64,000 nt of DNA from Anaerolineaceae bacterium (GCA_020634115.1 JACKCH010000016.1:1-64000), one strand, 5' to 3'. Numbered from the stretch's first letter, positions 25,800-36,700 are shown. Program-made: numbers and translations. The notes: generated by a model not told the origin, from the sequence alone.

Positions 25800-28700
25800 C
25801 TACCGCCCCGGACGAGTCTGTATATCGCTCTGAGGCCCGACCTGATCAAACTCAGGGTTGCTCACGTCACCCCGTGTGAATGTGATCGAGTAGTTCCCCG
25901 TCACATCAAACTCAAAGCGGTACGGTGCACTGCCGGTTAGTGTATAGACGGAAATCGAGGTGTTAGTCCCATCAAAGATGGTCGTCTGTGGCTCAATCTC
26001 GTCTCCATTGGCGTTGAACAGTTTTGCTTCAATAAACTCACGCCCCGCCCGGTTGACAATCTGTGCGCTAATCACCTGATCTGCCTCGGTGTTCAGGGTA
26101 TAAATCGCCGTTGTTGCCGGAACCGGCAGCCGGTTATTGACCGTCTGTCCAAAGGGAATAACGCCCAGTTCTTCGCGGAAGAAGTTACCCTCCGTCAGGG
26201 TCAGACTATAGCGACCATTCGGCACAAAGGACAGCTTATAGGGCGCCGTGCCAGACAGTGTGTAGACACTGAAGGTCGCGGCGGTAGTCCGCACCTGTCC
26301 CCAGGGCAGCAGCAGGTTGTTGTTCGCATCGCGCAGTTCGCTGTCAGCGGGTCGTCCCCGATCCGCTAACTGGATGCTGATGACTTGCCCGTCCTGGCCG
26401 TCAATCGTGTAGAACGCGATTTCCGCCGGTTCGGTCAATTGATCGGTGATGGTGTTGCCAAACCGGATAACACCCTCATCAGCGCGGAGGATATTGCCCT
26501 CCCAGGTCGTGAGCGTGTACTGCCGTAGTGCCTCAAACTCCAGGCGATAAGGCGCATTCCCGTTCAGGGTGTAGATGGTATAGGTCGTGTTGCTCTTCTC
26601 GATTGTCGCGTCCGGCTCAAGCATCGCACCTGTCGCGTCGTAGAGTATGCTATCGGCCACACGCCCGCCAACCTGAAGCCCAACGCTCAGGAAGCTTTCC
26701 GCCTGGTTGACATGCACCTGGTAGATGGCGACCTGGGCTGGCGTCCGCAGCGATTTGGAGATGCGCTGGCTCAACGGCTCACATTCCTGGTCTGCCGTTG
26801 TGCCTAACTCGCCAATACACCCTTCCTCAGACCGCAATACATTGCCCTCGGACACGGTGATGTTGTACTGGCGCGGCGCATTGAATTCCAACCGGTACGG
26901 CGCAGGGCCGGTCAGCGTGTAAACACTGAAGGCCGCGTTATTCCGTTCGGCCTGCGCTTCAGGACGCAGCAACTGCCCATTGGCGTCGTAGAGGTCAGCT
27001 GGAGCTGCTCTGCCCCCAACCTGTAACTGAATACTGATCTGGTCGCCGGGGTCACGGGGCAGCGTATAGATCGCGGTTTGCGCCGGGGCCTCGAGCGTTT
27101 CGCGTACCGCCTCGCCAATCGGGATTTCGCCGAGGTCAGCTCGCAGCACATTGCCATCCGATACCGTGATGTTGTAATCGCGGTCTGTGGAGAAGGTAAT
27201 GTCATACGGGCCAGGGCCACCGAGAACATACACGTTATAGAGCGAGTTACTCTGTGTCACCTGGATTTCCGGCAGCCAGAGCCGACCATTAGCATCGCGG
27301 AACTCGCCATCCACCGGGCGTCGCGCCGCCTGAAGCTGAATACTGACCGTCTGGTCGCGCTTACCATTCACCAGATAGGTCGCGACCCGGCCAGGGTCAT
27401 TCAGTTCACCTTCCTCTGGGGAGTTAAAGGACAGAATACCCCTATCCACCCGGAGCAGGTTGGCGGTGTTCACGATAGCGGTGTATTCACCATCGACTGG
27501 GAACGTGAGCGTATACGGCCCGCTGCCAGAGAGAATGTACACCCCGATATTGTTCGAGCCACCCTGGAAATCGGTAAACTCCGGTTCGAGCAGCTTGCCG
27601 TTGCCATCACGCAGTTCGCTCGGAATCACGCGGCGGCCATTCTCCAACTGGATAGTGACCAGATCGCCCGGAGCCACATCCAGCGTATGCACGGCGATGC
27701 GCGCCGGTTCGGGTAATTCATTGGTGTAGGGGTCTTCCAGCGTGCCGGTAGGGATGACGCCTGCGTCGTAATGCACGCGATCTCCTTCGCTCAATTGCAG
27801 GCTGTACTGGTTGCCCACTGTGAATGATGCTGAGTATGGCCCAGGGCCGGACAGACGGTAAGAGGCAATCGCCGAGTCGCGGTCAGAGACGGCGGCTGCG
27901 GGGCTGATGTAGAACCCATTCGCATCCGTCACCAGCAGGTCAAGCGGGCCACTGCGCTGGTCGAGTTGTAGTGTGACCAGACTATTTTCCTGGGCATCAA
28001 ACGTATAGTTGGCATACACCGCCGGGGCGTCCAGACGGCGACCTTCCGCCACAACCGGGTCGTAATCCTCGTTTGCCAGGTCGCGGGTACGATTGAGCGT
28101 CAGCGTCCCCTGGTCAGCGACGAGGATGTTGCCATGCGAGAGCGTCACTTTGTAACGTTGGTCAGGCACAAAACGCAGTTGGAACGGCCCGGTATCCGGC
28201 AATTGGTAGACGTAGACTTCTGAACTACGAGTGGAAACCTGATCCTGAATGAGGACGTAATCACCGTTGCTGTCCGTTAGTTCAGGGAAGCCTGTCCGCT
28301 CCAACTGGAGGCTGATGATGTCGCCCGGCGCGCCCAGCACGGTGTAAATAGCGGCAACCTGTGGGTCTTCCAACCGGTTTTCCACCGTTTCGTCGTAGGG
28401 AAGTGACCCAAGTTGGGCCGTCAGGCTGTCACCGGGAGTCATGAGCAGACGATACTCGCCGCCCACGTCCACCGCCAGTGTATAGGGGCCGGGGCCAGTC
28501 AATACATAAGACAGCGTGTAACTGCGTGTGCGTGAATTATAATCGCCAACAGCGTTGACGCTCAATGCCGTACCGTCGGCATCCTTCAGGCCAATCCGGT
28601 AAATACTGCTGCTCGTTTTCGGCTGCCCGAATTCAATCGTGACCGCCTGACCTTCTGCTCCGTCAATCGTGTACAGCACGCGCTTGGGCAGTACCACGAC

Positions 28701-31700
28701 GCCACGCGGCAGCGGGTCGGGCAGCGGCAAAGCTGTGTCCAGCACTTCCTCGTTGAATGACAGGTTGCCCTTCGGGATACTCAGGATGTCCAAATCCGTG
28801 ACACGCAGACCGTAAGCATCTCTCGGCTCAATGGTCAGCGTATAGGGGCCAGGGCCAGTCAGATCATAGATGTAGACTTCATAGTCGCCGTAATCACCGC
28901 TGGTTGTACCAAAAACCTGGTCACCGTTCGCGTCTGCAATCTGGATACTTTGCAGAGAACTGCGCCGGGTAGTCGCAGTATATTCAATACTGACCGTCTG
29001 ACCTTCCGCTGCATTGATGGTATAGGTTGCAAAGCGTTTGTCGTTGGGCAGGTCGTCCGATTCTTCGACGCCGAAATAGACATTCCCTTTATATAAGGTG
29101 ACTTGATCGCCTTCCATCACGCGCAGTGTATACTGGCGCTCCATGACGAAGGTCAGTTCATAAGTGCCGGTCTGGTCAATCTGGTAGACCGACTGCAAGT
29201 CATCCCCAAACCACAGGTAAAGCGGGAAAACCCGCGTCCCTTCAGGGTCGCGCAGGACAGACGTGTAGTACCGCCGCTGGCTGGTCAGCCCGGTTGTAAT
29301 CACTTCGCCCGCCGTCAGATCAAGCTGGTAGCGCACGACCTGCTGGCCGAGTTCCTGGTCAATTTCATCGGTTTCGGCGTCCCCGATAAAGAACGTCCCT
29401 TTGTCGATGGTCAGCTTGTCGCCCGCTTCCGTTTTGATGGTATAGCCACCGTCCATCTGGAAGGTGAGCCGGTACGGGCCTGCACCGCTCAGGGTAAACA
29501 CATGGCGGGTAAAGCCGGTATTGGCGACAAACCAATCATAATCAATCTCATTGTTCTGACCATCGAACAGATGGATGTCATATTCAAGACCGGTACGCCG
29601 TTTGCGGTCGTCCGTGATTGTGACCGTAAAGGTCGTGCCAGACACCGCGTTCTCGCCCAGCGTGTAGTTGACGATCTGCGAGCCGGTAGTCGTTCCGGTC
29701 AACTCCTGGTTGATCGCAATTTCGCCCTGGTCGCGGGTGAGCAGGTCGCCAATATTGACGGATAGGATGTATGAGCCGATGTTGGGGATAACCAGCCGAT
29801 ACGGTGGTCGCCCTTCAAGCTGGTAGACGCCGACAAACTGCCGCCCAAACGTGTAACTCACCTGCGGGGCGATTTCATTCTCTTTGATGTCTTGCAGGAA
29901 GGGCGTGAAGAACTCGTTGTCCGTTCCGGCCTGATTGGTGAACGCAATCGTCACCACGTCGCCTTCATTGAGCGCCTTACCGAGTTCGGGCGATACCGTA
30001 TAGTACAGAACCGCCTCGGTACGATTGCTGTCGCGCACCGTCTGCCCCAGGACTATCGCCCCTTTGTCGGCACTGAGCAGGTCGCCCCGGTTCACGGTGA
30101 AAGTGTACTTGTTGGCACCTGTGACGAGAACCCGGTACGGGCCATCGCCTTGCAGCGAAAAGACCACGATCTGGCGACCTCGTCCAGTATCCGTATAGTC
30201 TACTGTCGGTAGCGCACTCAGGCCGTTACTGCTTTGCACCGTAATAGTCGGTTGCGACTCCTTATCCGGGTCGATCAATACCGATACAGTGACCTGGTCA
30301 CCTTCACCCAACGGTTTGCGCGACCCTTCGACCAGGTTATAGACACCCAGTTTTTCGTTACTCGGCAGCGTTTCCTCAAGGGTGGCATCAAACGAAATCG
30401 AACGTTTGAGGGTGGTTGTGACATCGCCACTCACCACCGAAATGCCGAACGCGCCTTCTGTCGGCACGAAAATCGTGTAGGTGTCGGGCTTCAGGTCGTA
30501 GACCTCAACGATGAATTCGCCTACTGCGAGGGAATTGGTCAATGGCACGGTCTGGTCATTGGAGTCGCGCAAAATAGTAGACCCGGCTGAACCTGTCAAG
30601 CGGATGCTGATTCGCTGCTCTTCCGCCACGGTTACATTGTAAGTAAACACTTCCGGGTTATCGTTCTTCGCGTCCTGCGTGCGAGGCAGGTCACCGATAA
30701 CAATTTCACCACGTGGGTTGGTCAGCGTGTCTGCGCCATCCACCGCCAATGTGTAGTGACCGAAGGTCGCAAGTGCAACAAAGTATGGCCCGCTGCCGCG
30801 CATCCGGCGCAGCGTGACCCACTCATTGTTCGATTGTATGAACTCGGTGTAGATGTCTTCTGCAACTTCACCATCCAGGCTGACGATCTTGAATGGCGTA
30901 TCAAACGGCGCGAGTTCTTCCTCCGGCGTCACCATACGGAAGGTGAGAACATCCCCTTCGTGAGCGTCAATCTGGTAGAGCTGGCCTTCACCCACTGACT
31001 GCTGGCCGCTTAACGGCGCGGCATCGGGTGTCAGAGTGGCAGCCGGCTGGCCGAAGGCTTTGGTATCAATCGTTACCCGGTAATCACCAGACGCATTTTC
31101 GCTGCCACTTTGGAGAGCAAGCAGGCTGGCCGCGCCTCCTGGCAGTTTGAAGATACTCACGCTGCTGACCGTCACCGGGTCATAAAGGGTATACAGCGGA
31201 TTTACACTTCCAATGACAGGGTCGAGCAGTACTGGCGAGAGGAAGTCGGAAGTCCCCTCGATTGTAACCGCTACATTTTGCGTATCGGGCGTATTGAGCG
31301 CCCAGGTTTGTTCGCCAAAAGGCTTGATCGTCCCGGTTCCCGTCTCTCCGGCGTTCAGAATGCCCCGGTCAGAACTGGCAACATCGCCCGCCGCCAAGTT
31401 GTCAACAACCGCTAACTGCGGTGCATCAACCGGGTTACTCGTATACCGGTTATCCCCAACCGCACAGGTGAGATACGACAGCTGGACAGTTCCTACCGGC
31501 GCATCGCCTGTCGCAATCGGGCGGACAATCAAGGGGAAATTGACTGCTTCGGCATCGCGGACTTCCGGCACCTGCCATTCAATCACGCCATCCTTTTTCA
31601 ACGTGCCACCAGAGATACTGAGGAGCTGGTCATCCACCTCGTAGGCGTCCGTATCCAGCGTATAGGTCAGGGTCAGGTCGCGGGCGGCAACCGTCCGTGT

Positions 31701-33416
31701 CAACCGGGAAAGCACCTGCTCCAGGTCTGCCCGCAGGTTGCCCGCCCCACGCGCCACCAGGTAATCGTTCGGGCTGGCGATATCGAGTAGGAATTGCTGG
31801 CCCTCCTGGGTGGGATTCAGCCCGACCCCAAAGAGCCGGATATTCGAGTTCTTGATTTCAACCGCGATTGTGCGCGACAGTTCTGGACTATACGTCACAC
31901 CGTCGGTGATGATGATGATCGCCGTGGTAGCACTGTCGCGCAGTTTGCCTTTAACTTGAGCATAAGCAGCGGTCAGACCCACATCAATCGCGGTGTTACC
32001 ACCAATCCGCAGGTCTTCCAGGTTATCAATCGTGACCGCAAAATCATCACCAAGCGCACCGATAGTTCTGGCGCGTGAGTCAAATCCGATGACCGAAACC
32101 CGATCCAAATTGGGATTCAGACGCCGGATGAAATTCGCCAGCGCCCCACGTGCGCTCCCCAACGATTCGTCCGGGATGCTGCCGGACGTATCCACCAGCA
32201 AAACCACATCTAATGGCGTGGTTGCCGTCGCGACATCGCAAACACCGGCATCGCCCGTGAACTGCATATCCACACGAACCAGGTCGTTTACTGCTGCCAT
32301 TTGGACGCCAGACTCGATGGTCAGGCCGGGAATAGTTGAGCCAGGACCGTTATACGCCTGGCCGTACATTAGACTGTTGAGCAGGTCGAGCCGGTTGCCG
32401 GGGTCAGCTACCGGTTCGGGATCGGCAGGTTCGCCGATCACCGCCAGCCCGGCCAGCGGCACAGCAGTCATGAAACCCGGACGAACGACCACCGATTTAC
32501 CGGAGGTGCGCACCGTAATTTGCCCTTCCAGGCCGTACACCGTGAGTGCGTCATCCCGTGCGGCACTGATGAACATCGCGCCAGAGGACACAATTTCAAC
32601 ACCATTCACCAGCAGACGAGCGCGTTCACTCGTTGGTGACTGTACCAGCAGTCCATTGAGCGCCTCGACATCGGTCGTGGCGCTGCCGTTTTCCAGTGTG
32701 AAGACTTGCATCGGCTGGGTGTACAGCACGTTGAGATCGTTGGATGTCCCAACCAGCAGTTTATCGGCTTCGCAGTCAATCGCCACATTCCGAGCGGGTA
32801 CCCAGGCGAGTGTGCCGCCCCGGTCAATTCGTATCCATTCACCCAGTTGATCCCGGCCATTGGCGGTCACTTTCGCCAGGGGAGCCAGGACGCCGATACT
32901 GGCCTGGCTGGTGCTGGGGCCGGAGAAAACCGGAATTTCAGTCTGGTTGCGGTTCGTTACTGTACAGGTGACCAGGTCATCCGGTGAGATGCCAACGTTC
33001 ACAATTTCCGCATCGCCCACCAGCGCCATTGTGAGCGCCAGGTTGCCCGTGTCGGGCAGGTCAGCCAGCATCTTGACGAGGGCGACGCCCCACACTTCTC
33101 CTGACGCAGGTGCAGTCTTGATGGACTGCACATCGCCGAGGTCGGTCACGTCGCCGGGCTGCTCAAATGTAGTACCGGCAGTCCCGTCTGCAAAAGTGAC
33201 ATCCACCTGAGGGTTGCCGTAACATGCTTCGGACAATCCGGTTTGCCCGCAGGCCGACTGTGCCTGAAGTACCGCCTGAACCACCTGCTCAGAGCCGCCA
33301 CCATTCTGTGAAAGAACCGGCGCGGCCAGTATGCTGAGGGACAACAGCAGCAGCGCGATGCCCCCTATCAGAGTTCTCGAGATTCGCTTTTTCAATAACA
33401 CGTAAGTATGCTCCAT
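25800..33416 (-). CDS. Giant secreted repeat protein with SH3-like, FecR-like and VWA domains
   Basis: A 2538-residue protein. Residues 1-36 are a signal peptide (basic KKRISR, then a long hydrophobic core ending VLSQ). Then come a bacterial SH3-like domain (about 155-215, IPVFSGPSTSQASIGVL...WVPARNV), a FecR-like stretch (about 226-320) and a VWA domain (about 400-580) with the MIDAS motif DTSGS starting at Asp409. From about residue 700 to the end there are some 16-17 repeats of 95-125 residues of the form YTL-x-GD-V-IQL ... D-NG ... VYTLSGPGPYTLTF ... Y-LTV-EGN-L ... G, resembling PPC-type beta-sandwiches. No C-terminal anchor is visible. The frame extends 32 residues upstream, but the signal peptide supports the ATG at 33416. 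It is divergent from the kinase gene. Likely a surface adhesion or sensing protein. Confidence 0.85.
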   Translation of the reverse strand: MEHTYVLLKKRISRTLIGGIALLLLSLSILAAPVLSQNGGGSEQVVQAVLQAQSACGQTGLSEACYGNPQVDVTFADGTAGTTFEQPGDVTDLGDVQSIKTAPASGEVWGVALVKMLADLPDTGNLALTMALVGDAEIVNVGISPDDLVTCTVTNRNQTEIPVFSGPSTSQASIGVLAPLAKVTANGRDQLGEWIRIDRGGTLAWVPARNVAIDCEADKLLVGTSNDLNVLYTQPMQVFTLENGSATTDVEALNGLLVQSPTSERARLLVNGVEIVSSGAMFISAARDDALTVYGLEGQITVRTSGKSVVVRPGFMTAVPLAGLAVIGEPADPEPVADPGNRLDLLNSLMYGQAYNGPGSTIPGLTIESGVQMAAVNDLVRVDMQFTGDAGVCDVATATTPLDVVLLVDTSGSIPDESLGSARGALANFIRRLNPNLDRVSVIGFDSRARTIGALGDDFAVTIDNLEDLRIGGNTAIDVGLTAAYAQVKGKLRDSATTAIIIITDGVTYSPELSRTIAVEIKNSNIRLFGVGLNPTQEGQQFLLDIASPNDYLVARGAGNLRADLEQVLSRLTRTVAARDLTLTYTLDTDAYEVDDQLLSISGGTLKKDGVIEWQVPEVRDAEAVNFPLIVRPIATGDAPVGTVQLSYLTCAVGDNRYTSNPVDAPQLAVVDNLAAGDVASSDRGILNAGETGTGTIKPFGEQTWALNTPDTQNVAVTIEGTSDFLSPVLLDPVIGSVNPLYTLYDPVTVSSVSIFKLPGGAASLLALQSGSENASGDYRVTIDTKAFGQPAATLTPDAAPLSGQQSVGEGQLYQIDAHEGDVLTFRMVTPEEELAPFDTPFKIVSLDGEVAEDIYTEFIQSNNEWVTLRRMRGSGPYFVALATFGHYTLAVDGADTLTNPRGEIVIGDLPRTQDAKNDNPEVFTYNVTVAEEQRISIRLTGSAGSTILRDSNDQTVPLTNSLAVGEFIVEVYDLKPDTYTIFVPTEGAFGISVVSGDVTTTLKRSISFDATLEETLPSNEKLGVYNLVEGSRKPLGEGDQVTVSVLIDPDKESQPTITVQSSNGLSALPTVDYTDTGRGRQIVVFSLQGDGPYRVLVTGANKYTFTVNRGDLLSADKGAIVLGQTVRDSNRTEAVLYYTVSPELGKALNEGDVVTIAFTNQAGTDNEFFTPFLQDIKENEIAPQVSYTFGRQFVGVYQLEGRPPYRLVIPNIGSYILSVNIGDLLTRDQGEIAINQELTGTTTGSQIVNYTLGENAVSGTTFTVTITDDRKRRTGLEYDIHLFDGQNNEIDYDWFVANTGFTRHVFTLSGAGPYRLTFQMDGGYTIKTEAGDKLTIDKGTFFIGDAETDEIDQELGQQVVRYQLDLTAGEVITTGLTSQRRYYTSVLRDPEGTRVFPLYLWFGDDLQSVYQIDQTGTYELTFVMERQYTLRVMEGDQVTLYKGNVYFGVEESDDLPNDKRFATYTINAAEGQTVSIEYTATTRRSSLQSIQIADANGDQVFGTTSGDYGDYEVYIYDLTGPGPYTLTIEPRDAYGLRVTDLDILSIPKGNLSFNEEVLDTALPLPDPLPRGVVVLPKRVLYTIDGAEGQAVTIEFGQPKTSSSIYRIGLKDADGTALSVNAVGDYNSRTRSYTLSYVLTGPGPYTLAVDVGGEYRLLMTPGDSLTAQLGSLPYDETVENRLEDPQVAAIYTVLGAPGDIISLQLERTGFPELTDSNGDYVLIQDQVSTRSSEVYVYQLPDTGPFQLRFVPDQRYKVTLSHGNILVADQGTLTLNRTRDLANEDYDPVVAEGRRLDAPAVYANYTFDAQENSLVTLQLDQRSGPLDLLVTDANGFYISPAAAVSDRDSAIASYRLSGPGPYSASFTVGNQYSLQLSEGDRVHYDAGVIPTGTLEDPYTNELPEPARIAVHTLDVAPGDLVTIQLENGRRVIPSELRDGNGKLLEPEFTDFQGGSNNIGVYILSGSGPYTLTFPVDGEYTAIVNTANLLRVDRGILSFNSPEEGELNDPGRVATYLVNGKRDQTVSIQLQAARRPVDGEFRDANGRLWLPEIQVTQSNSLYNVYVLGGPGPYDITFSTDRDYNITVSDGNVLRADLGEIPIGEAVRETLEAPAQTAIYTLPRDPGDQISIQLQVGGRAAPADLYDANGQLLRPEAQAERNNAAFSVYTLTGPAPYRLEFNAPRQYNITVSEGNVLRSEEGCIGELGTTADQECEPLSQRISKSLRTPAQVAIYQVHVNQAESFLSVGLQVGGRVADSILYDATGAMLEPDATIEKSNTTYTIYTLNGNAPYRLEFEALRQYTLTTWEGNILRADEGVIRFGNTITDQLTEPAEIAFYTIDGQDGQVISIQLADRGRPADSELRDANNNLLLPWGQVRTTAATFSVYTLSGTAPYKLSFVPNGRYSLTLTEGNFFREELGVIPFGQTVNNRLPVPATTAIYTLNTEADQVISAQIVNRAGREFIEAKLFNANGDEIEPQTTIFDGTNTSISVYTLTGSAPYRFEFDVTGNYSITFTRGDVSNPEFDQVGPQSDIQTRPGR

Positions 33417-33704
33417 TATTGAACTATCTTGTAGAGATACCTTGGTGATGATGACTAGGGGAGATAACAGGGGGTACGGATGCTCTGTTTTACTCCCCCA
33501 CGAGAAAAACAACCGAGCTGAGTCACTTTAACCACACCAGCCTTTGTCGTTTGGATATGATGCAATTAAATCAGGCAGAAATGAAAAACGACAAATGACC
33601 TTTCATTCCATATTATATCCATTACTGAAAACCGTGCCAGTTAAGCCAGCGTTAGAATCAAGCGAATAACGATCAAACAAGGTTCTAAAAAACTTACAGT
33701 ATGG

Positions 33705-33732
33705 TTGCAAAATGGTCTGTCTCGCATACACT
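33705..33732 (+). promoter_or_regulatory. Candidate promoter of the Ser/Thr kinase gene
   Basis: TTGCAA and TACACT separated by 16 bp, about 40 bp before the ATG at 33773. Both boxes are 4/6 matches to the sigma-70 consensus. The remaining divergent gap (33417-33704) holds no gene I can support. Confidence 0.4.
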
Positions 33733-33772
33733 AGAACTTGAATCACCATCACAGTGAAACTCAGAGGAACGG

Positions 33773-36556
33773 ATGAGCGTTCATAATCTCAGCGGCCAAA
33801 CAATTGGCGGCTACGAACTGCGCGAACTCTATGGCACTGGCGGTATGGGGGCGGTGTACCGCGCCTACCAGCGCAGCCTCGAACGCGAGGTGGCGTTTAA
33901 GGTGCTGACTCTATCGCTTACCGGCGACCAGGAATACATCGAACGGTTCAACCGGGAGGCAAAAACGGCGGCTGCGCTTGAGCATCCCCATATTGTCCCA
34001 GTCTACGATTATGGCACGGAGGGGGACATCAGCTTTGTCGTGATGCGCCTGCTCACCGGCGGTTCGCTGGCGGAGCGCCTGAAACAGCATGCCGGTATTC
34101 CCTCTTCATTAGGGGAAGCCGCCGAACTGCTGCAACAGCTTGCCAGCGCACTGGACTATGCGCATAGTCAGGGCGTCATCCACCGCGACATCAAATCCAA
34201 CAACGTGATGTTTGACAATCACGGTATGTCCTATCTGGTGGACTTCGGTATCGCCAAGTTGCTTAAGGATGCCGCTTCGTTGACAGCAGACGGCGTGGTG
34301 ATGGGGACACCCACCCATATGTCACCGGAACAGTGGCGCGGCGATACACCCAGCCCGGCCACCGACCAGTATGCGCTAGCCGTGATGATTTACGAGATGG
34401 TCACGGGTAAAATGCCGTTTGAAGCGCCCACACCTTACGGCCTGATGACCAAACATCTCAACGAAATGCCAACCCCGCCCCACGTCCTTCGGGCGGAAAT
34501 TCCCGGCACGCTCGGCACTGTCCTGGAACGAGCGCTTTCCAAAGAAACCGAAGACCGATTCGAAACGGTAACGGCCTTTTCGCAGGCCTTTGACCGGGCT
34601 ATCAGCGGCGCAGAGGGACAAACGAGCAAACTGTTCACCTTCCGTCTGGAGCGCCAACCGTCCCCGCCCACCCCGACTCCCGCCGGGGATGACGTTGCTA
34701 CAATCCCCCCATCAGCGACTCCGTCGCTCCCCGATATACTAACGGTGACACCCGGTACCGGGCAGCCGCAAATCAGCAAGCCGGAGACGAACCAGACATC
34801 CGCCGCGCGCCCCTTATATGCCAGACCGCTCATGTGGATCGTGGGCATTATCTTACTGGCGGTCATCGCTTTCGTCGTGATGCAGCTAGGAGCAGGTGGG
34901 CAGGCGGCGAGTGACAATATGACAGCGACAGCTATCCAAATCACTGCCCTGGCTGCCCAGAACGAGACAGCCACCGCCATACAGGAAGCGACTCAGTTCA
35001 TTGAGGAGGCAACAAACAACGCGCCGACTGCTACGGCCACACTGACCAGTACACTGACCGATACCCCAACCGCTACGCAGACCGATATCCCCACACCGGC
35101 CACGCCGCATGTAGAGGCGCTGCGTGAAATCTCGGCGCGACAGGGGCCGGGGTCGCAGTATCCGGTCATGACCAACCTTGCGATGAGTGAGACGCTGGAT
35201 ATTATCGGCATCAGTGATGATGGCGCATGGTATCAAGTGATTTTGCCGGATGGCTCTGCTGGTTGGGTGGCGTCCTCGGCTTCACTGGTCAGCGCTGTTG
35301 GCAATGTAGGCGTTGTGCCGGTTGTGCCACCGCCCACTAACACGCCAACCGATACGCCAACGGCCACATCCACCCATACGCCAACGAATACCCCGACCGA
35401 CACGCCGACGGCGACACCCACCAACACCCCAACCGATACGCCAACGGCCACTCCTACTGAGACACCGACCCATACGGCGACCCCAACCGACGCCCCAACC
35501 GATACGCCGACGGCCACACTCACGAGTACGCCGCTGACGCCCACCAGCACCTTCACCGCCACACCAACAACTGAGCCAGGTGCAACTCTGCCGCCAAACA
35601 CCAATCTAAATTATGGGGAATCGGTGAGCGGTTTCCTGGCGCGTAATTCACAAGCGACCTTCGTGTTTACCGGCGTGGCGGGGGATGTCATCAGCATCGG
35701 TGTAGAGGGCGATTTCGATGGTTTTCTGCAGCTTTATGGGAACGAGAGCCTGGCGCTGATTGAGGACGATGACAGCAACGGCGATCTGAATCCGTTGATT
35801 AACAGTTTCCGACTCCCGCGCAATGGCGAGTACCGGGTTGTCCTGCGCGGCTATTCCGCCAGTACCACCGGGAATTACCGACTGACGCTGGTTGAAGGCG
35901 CGTTGGCACGCCCCACGCCCACATCGGACTCGGTGCTGGCCTTTTACCAGAGCGTCACCGATTACCTGGATCGCAACCAGGAGAAAGAGTATTACTTCAA
36001 GGGCGTGGCGGGAGATATCATCACCATTCGCGTGGAGGCCGAGTTCGATAGCAATCTGCGCCTGCTGGATAGTGAGGGACGTGTCCTCATCAGTGATGAT
36101 GACAGCGGCGGTAATCTGAACCCCTTAATCGAGTTCTTTGAGTTACCCGCCTCGGATGAATACACCATTGTGCTGCGTGGCTATTCCGCCGAAAGCCTAG
36201 GGACGTATACGATTTCGCTGATCAAAGGTGAGTCCGCTTTTGGCAGTACCACGCCGATTGCATACGGCGTCACCCTCAATGGGGTACTCAACTCGGATGA
36301 CCAGGTGGCGTACATTTTTGAGGGAGAAGCAGGCGACCAGATTGCCGCTTCCATACAGGGTGCGTTTGATAGTAACCTGACCCTGCGCGACGCTCAAGGC
36401 AACCTGATCGCCCAGGATGATGACTCAGGCGGGAACTTGCAGCCGCTATTGCGGGATATTACATTACCCGGCACCGGCACATATATTCTGGTCGTGGCAG
36501 CATACAGCCCATCCGATCACGGGGAGTTCACTATCACGCTCGACAAGGTGAAGTAA
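33773..36556 (+). CDS. Receptor-type Ser/Thr protein kinase with SH3-like and PPC-like ectodomain
   Basis: A 927-residue membrane kinase. Residues 12-270 are a complete Hanks-type kinase: Gly-loop GTGGMGAVY (21-29), Lys43, catalytic HRD 137-139 followed by IKSNN, and DFG starting at Asp157. One transmembrane helix lies at about 352-372. The outer part holds an SH3-like domain (about 445-510), a Thr/Pro-rich linker (about 519-605) and three PPC-like beta-sandwich repeats (606-927), each with VAGD-type and GYSxxxxGxY motifs. AGAGGAACGG precedes the ATG. Its ectodomain has the same two domain types as the divergently encoded giant protein, and the next gene encodes a PP2C phosphatase fusion, so the three probably form one signalling unit. 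Confidence 0.92.
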   Translation: MSVHNLSGQTIGGYELRELYGTGGMGAVYRAYQRSLEREVAFKVLTLSLTGDQEYIERFNREAKTAAALEHPHIVPVYDYGTEGDISFVVMRLLTGGSLAERLKQHAGIPSSLGEAAELLQQLASALDYAHSQGVIHRDIKSNNVMFDNHGMSYLVDFGIAKLLKDAASLTADGVVMGTPTHMSPEQWRGDTPSPATDQYALAVMIYEMVTGKMPFEAPTPYGLMTKHLNEMPTPPHVLRAEIPGTLGTVLERALSKETEDRFETVTAFSQAFDRAISGAEGQTSKLFTFRLERQPSPPTPTPAGDDVATIPPSATPSLPDILTVTPGTGQPQISKPETNQTSAARPLYARPLMWIVGIILLAVIAFVVMQLGAGGQAASDNMTATAIQITALAAQNETATAIQEATQFIEEATNNAPTATATLTSTLTDTPTATQTDIPTPATPHVEALREISARQGPGSQYPVMTNLAMSETLDIIGISDDGAWYQVILPDGSAGWVASSASLVSAVGNVGVVPVVPPPTNTPTDTPTATSTHTPTNTPTDTPTATPTNTPTDTPTATPTETPTHTATPTDAPTDTPTATLTSTPLTPTSTFTATPTTEPGATLPPNTNLNYGESVSGFLARNSQATFVFTGVAGDVISIGVEGDFDGFLQLYGNESLALIEDDDSNGDLNPLINSFRLPRNGEYRVVLRGYSASTTGNYRLTLVEGALARPTPTSDSVLAFYQSVTDYLDRNQEKEYYFKGVAGDIITIRVEAEFDSNLRLLDSEGRVLISDDDSGGNLNPLIEFFELPASDEYTIVLRGYSAESLGTYTISLIKGESAFGSTTPIAYGVTLNGVLNSDDQVAYIFEGEAGDQIAASIQGAFDSNLTLRDAQGNLIAQDDDSGGNLQPLLRDITLPGTGTYILVVAAYSPSDHGEFTITLDKVK
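35334..35530 (+). repeat. Minisatellite-like repeat coding for a TPT-rich linker
   Basis: Variants of CCAACCGATACGCCAACGG recur at least four times, coding for repeated TPTDTPTATPT. This lies inside the kinase gene between its SH3-like and PPC-like domains. Such tracts change length easily and would alter the reach of the ectodomain. Confidence 0.8.
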
Positions 36557-36700
36557 TTAGGGCACTTTTGCGGGTATTATAGCGAAAGATTTCAGAGGGG
36601 ACTTGATGTGGTTATACACAACAGGATAAGCCCCAATTGATTAAGACTTGCAAAGTGATGGGTGTTTGCTATCGGGCTTTAACTGTTAGCTGGGGGCCAA

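Noticed and set aside
33417..33512. Upstream extension of the giant secreted protein
   Set aside because: The signal peptide begins at the ATG at 33416; the extra residues would bury it.
35233..35604. Val/Gly-rich minus-strand frame opposite the kinase linker
   Set aside because: Its regular composition is just the complement of the TPT-coding repeat.
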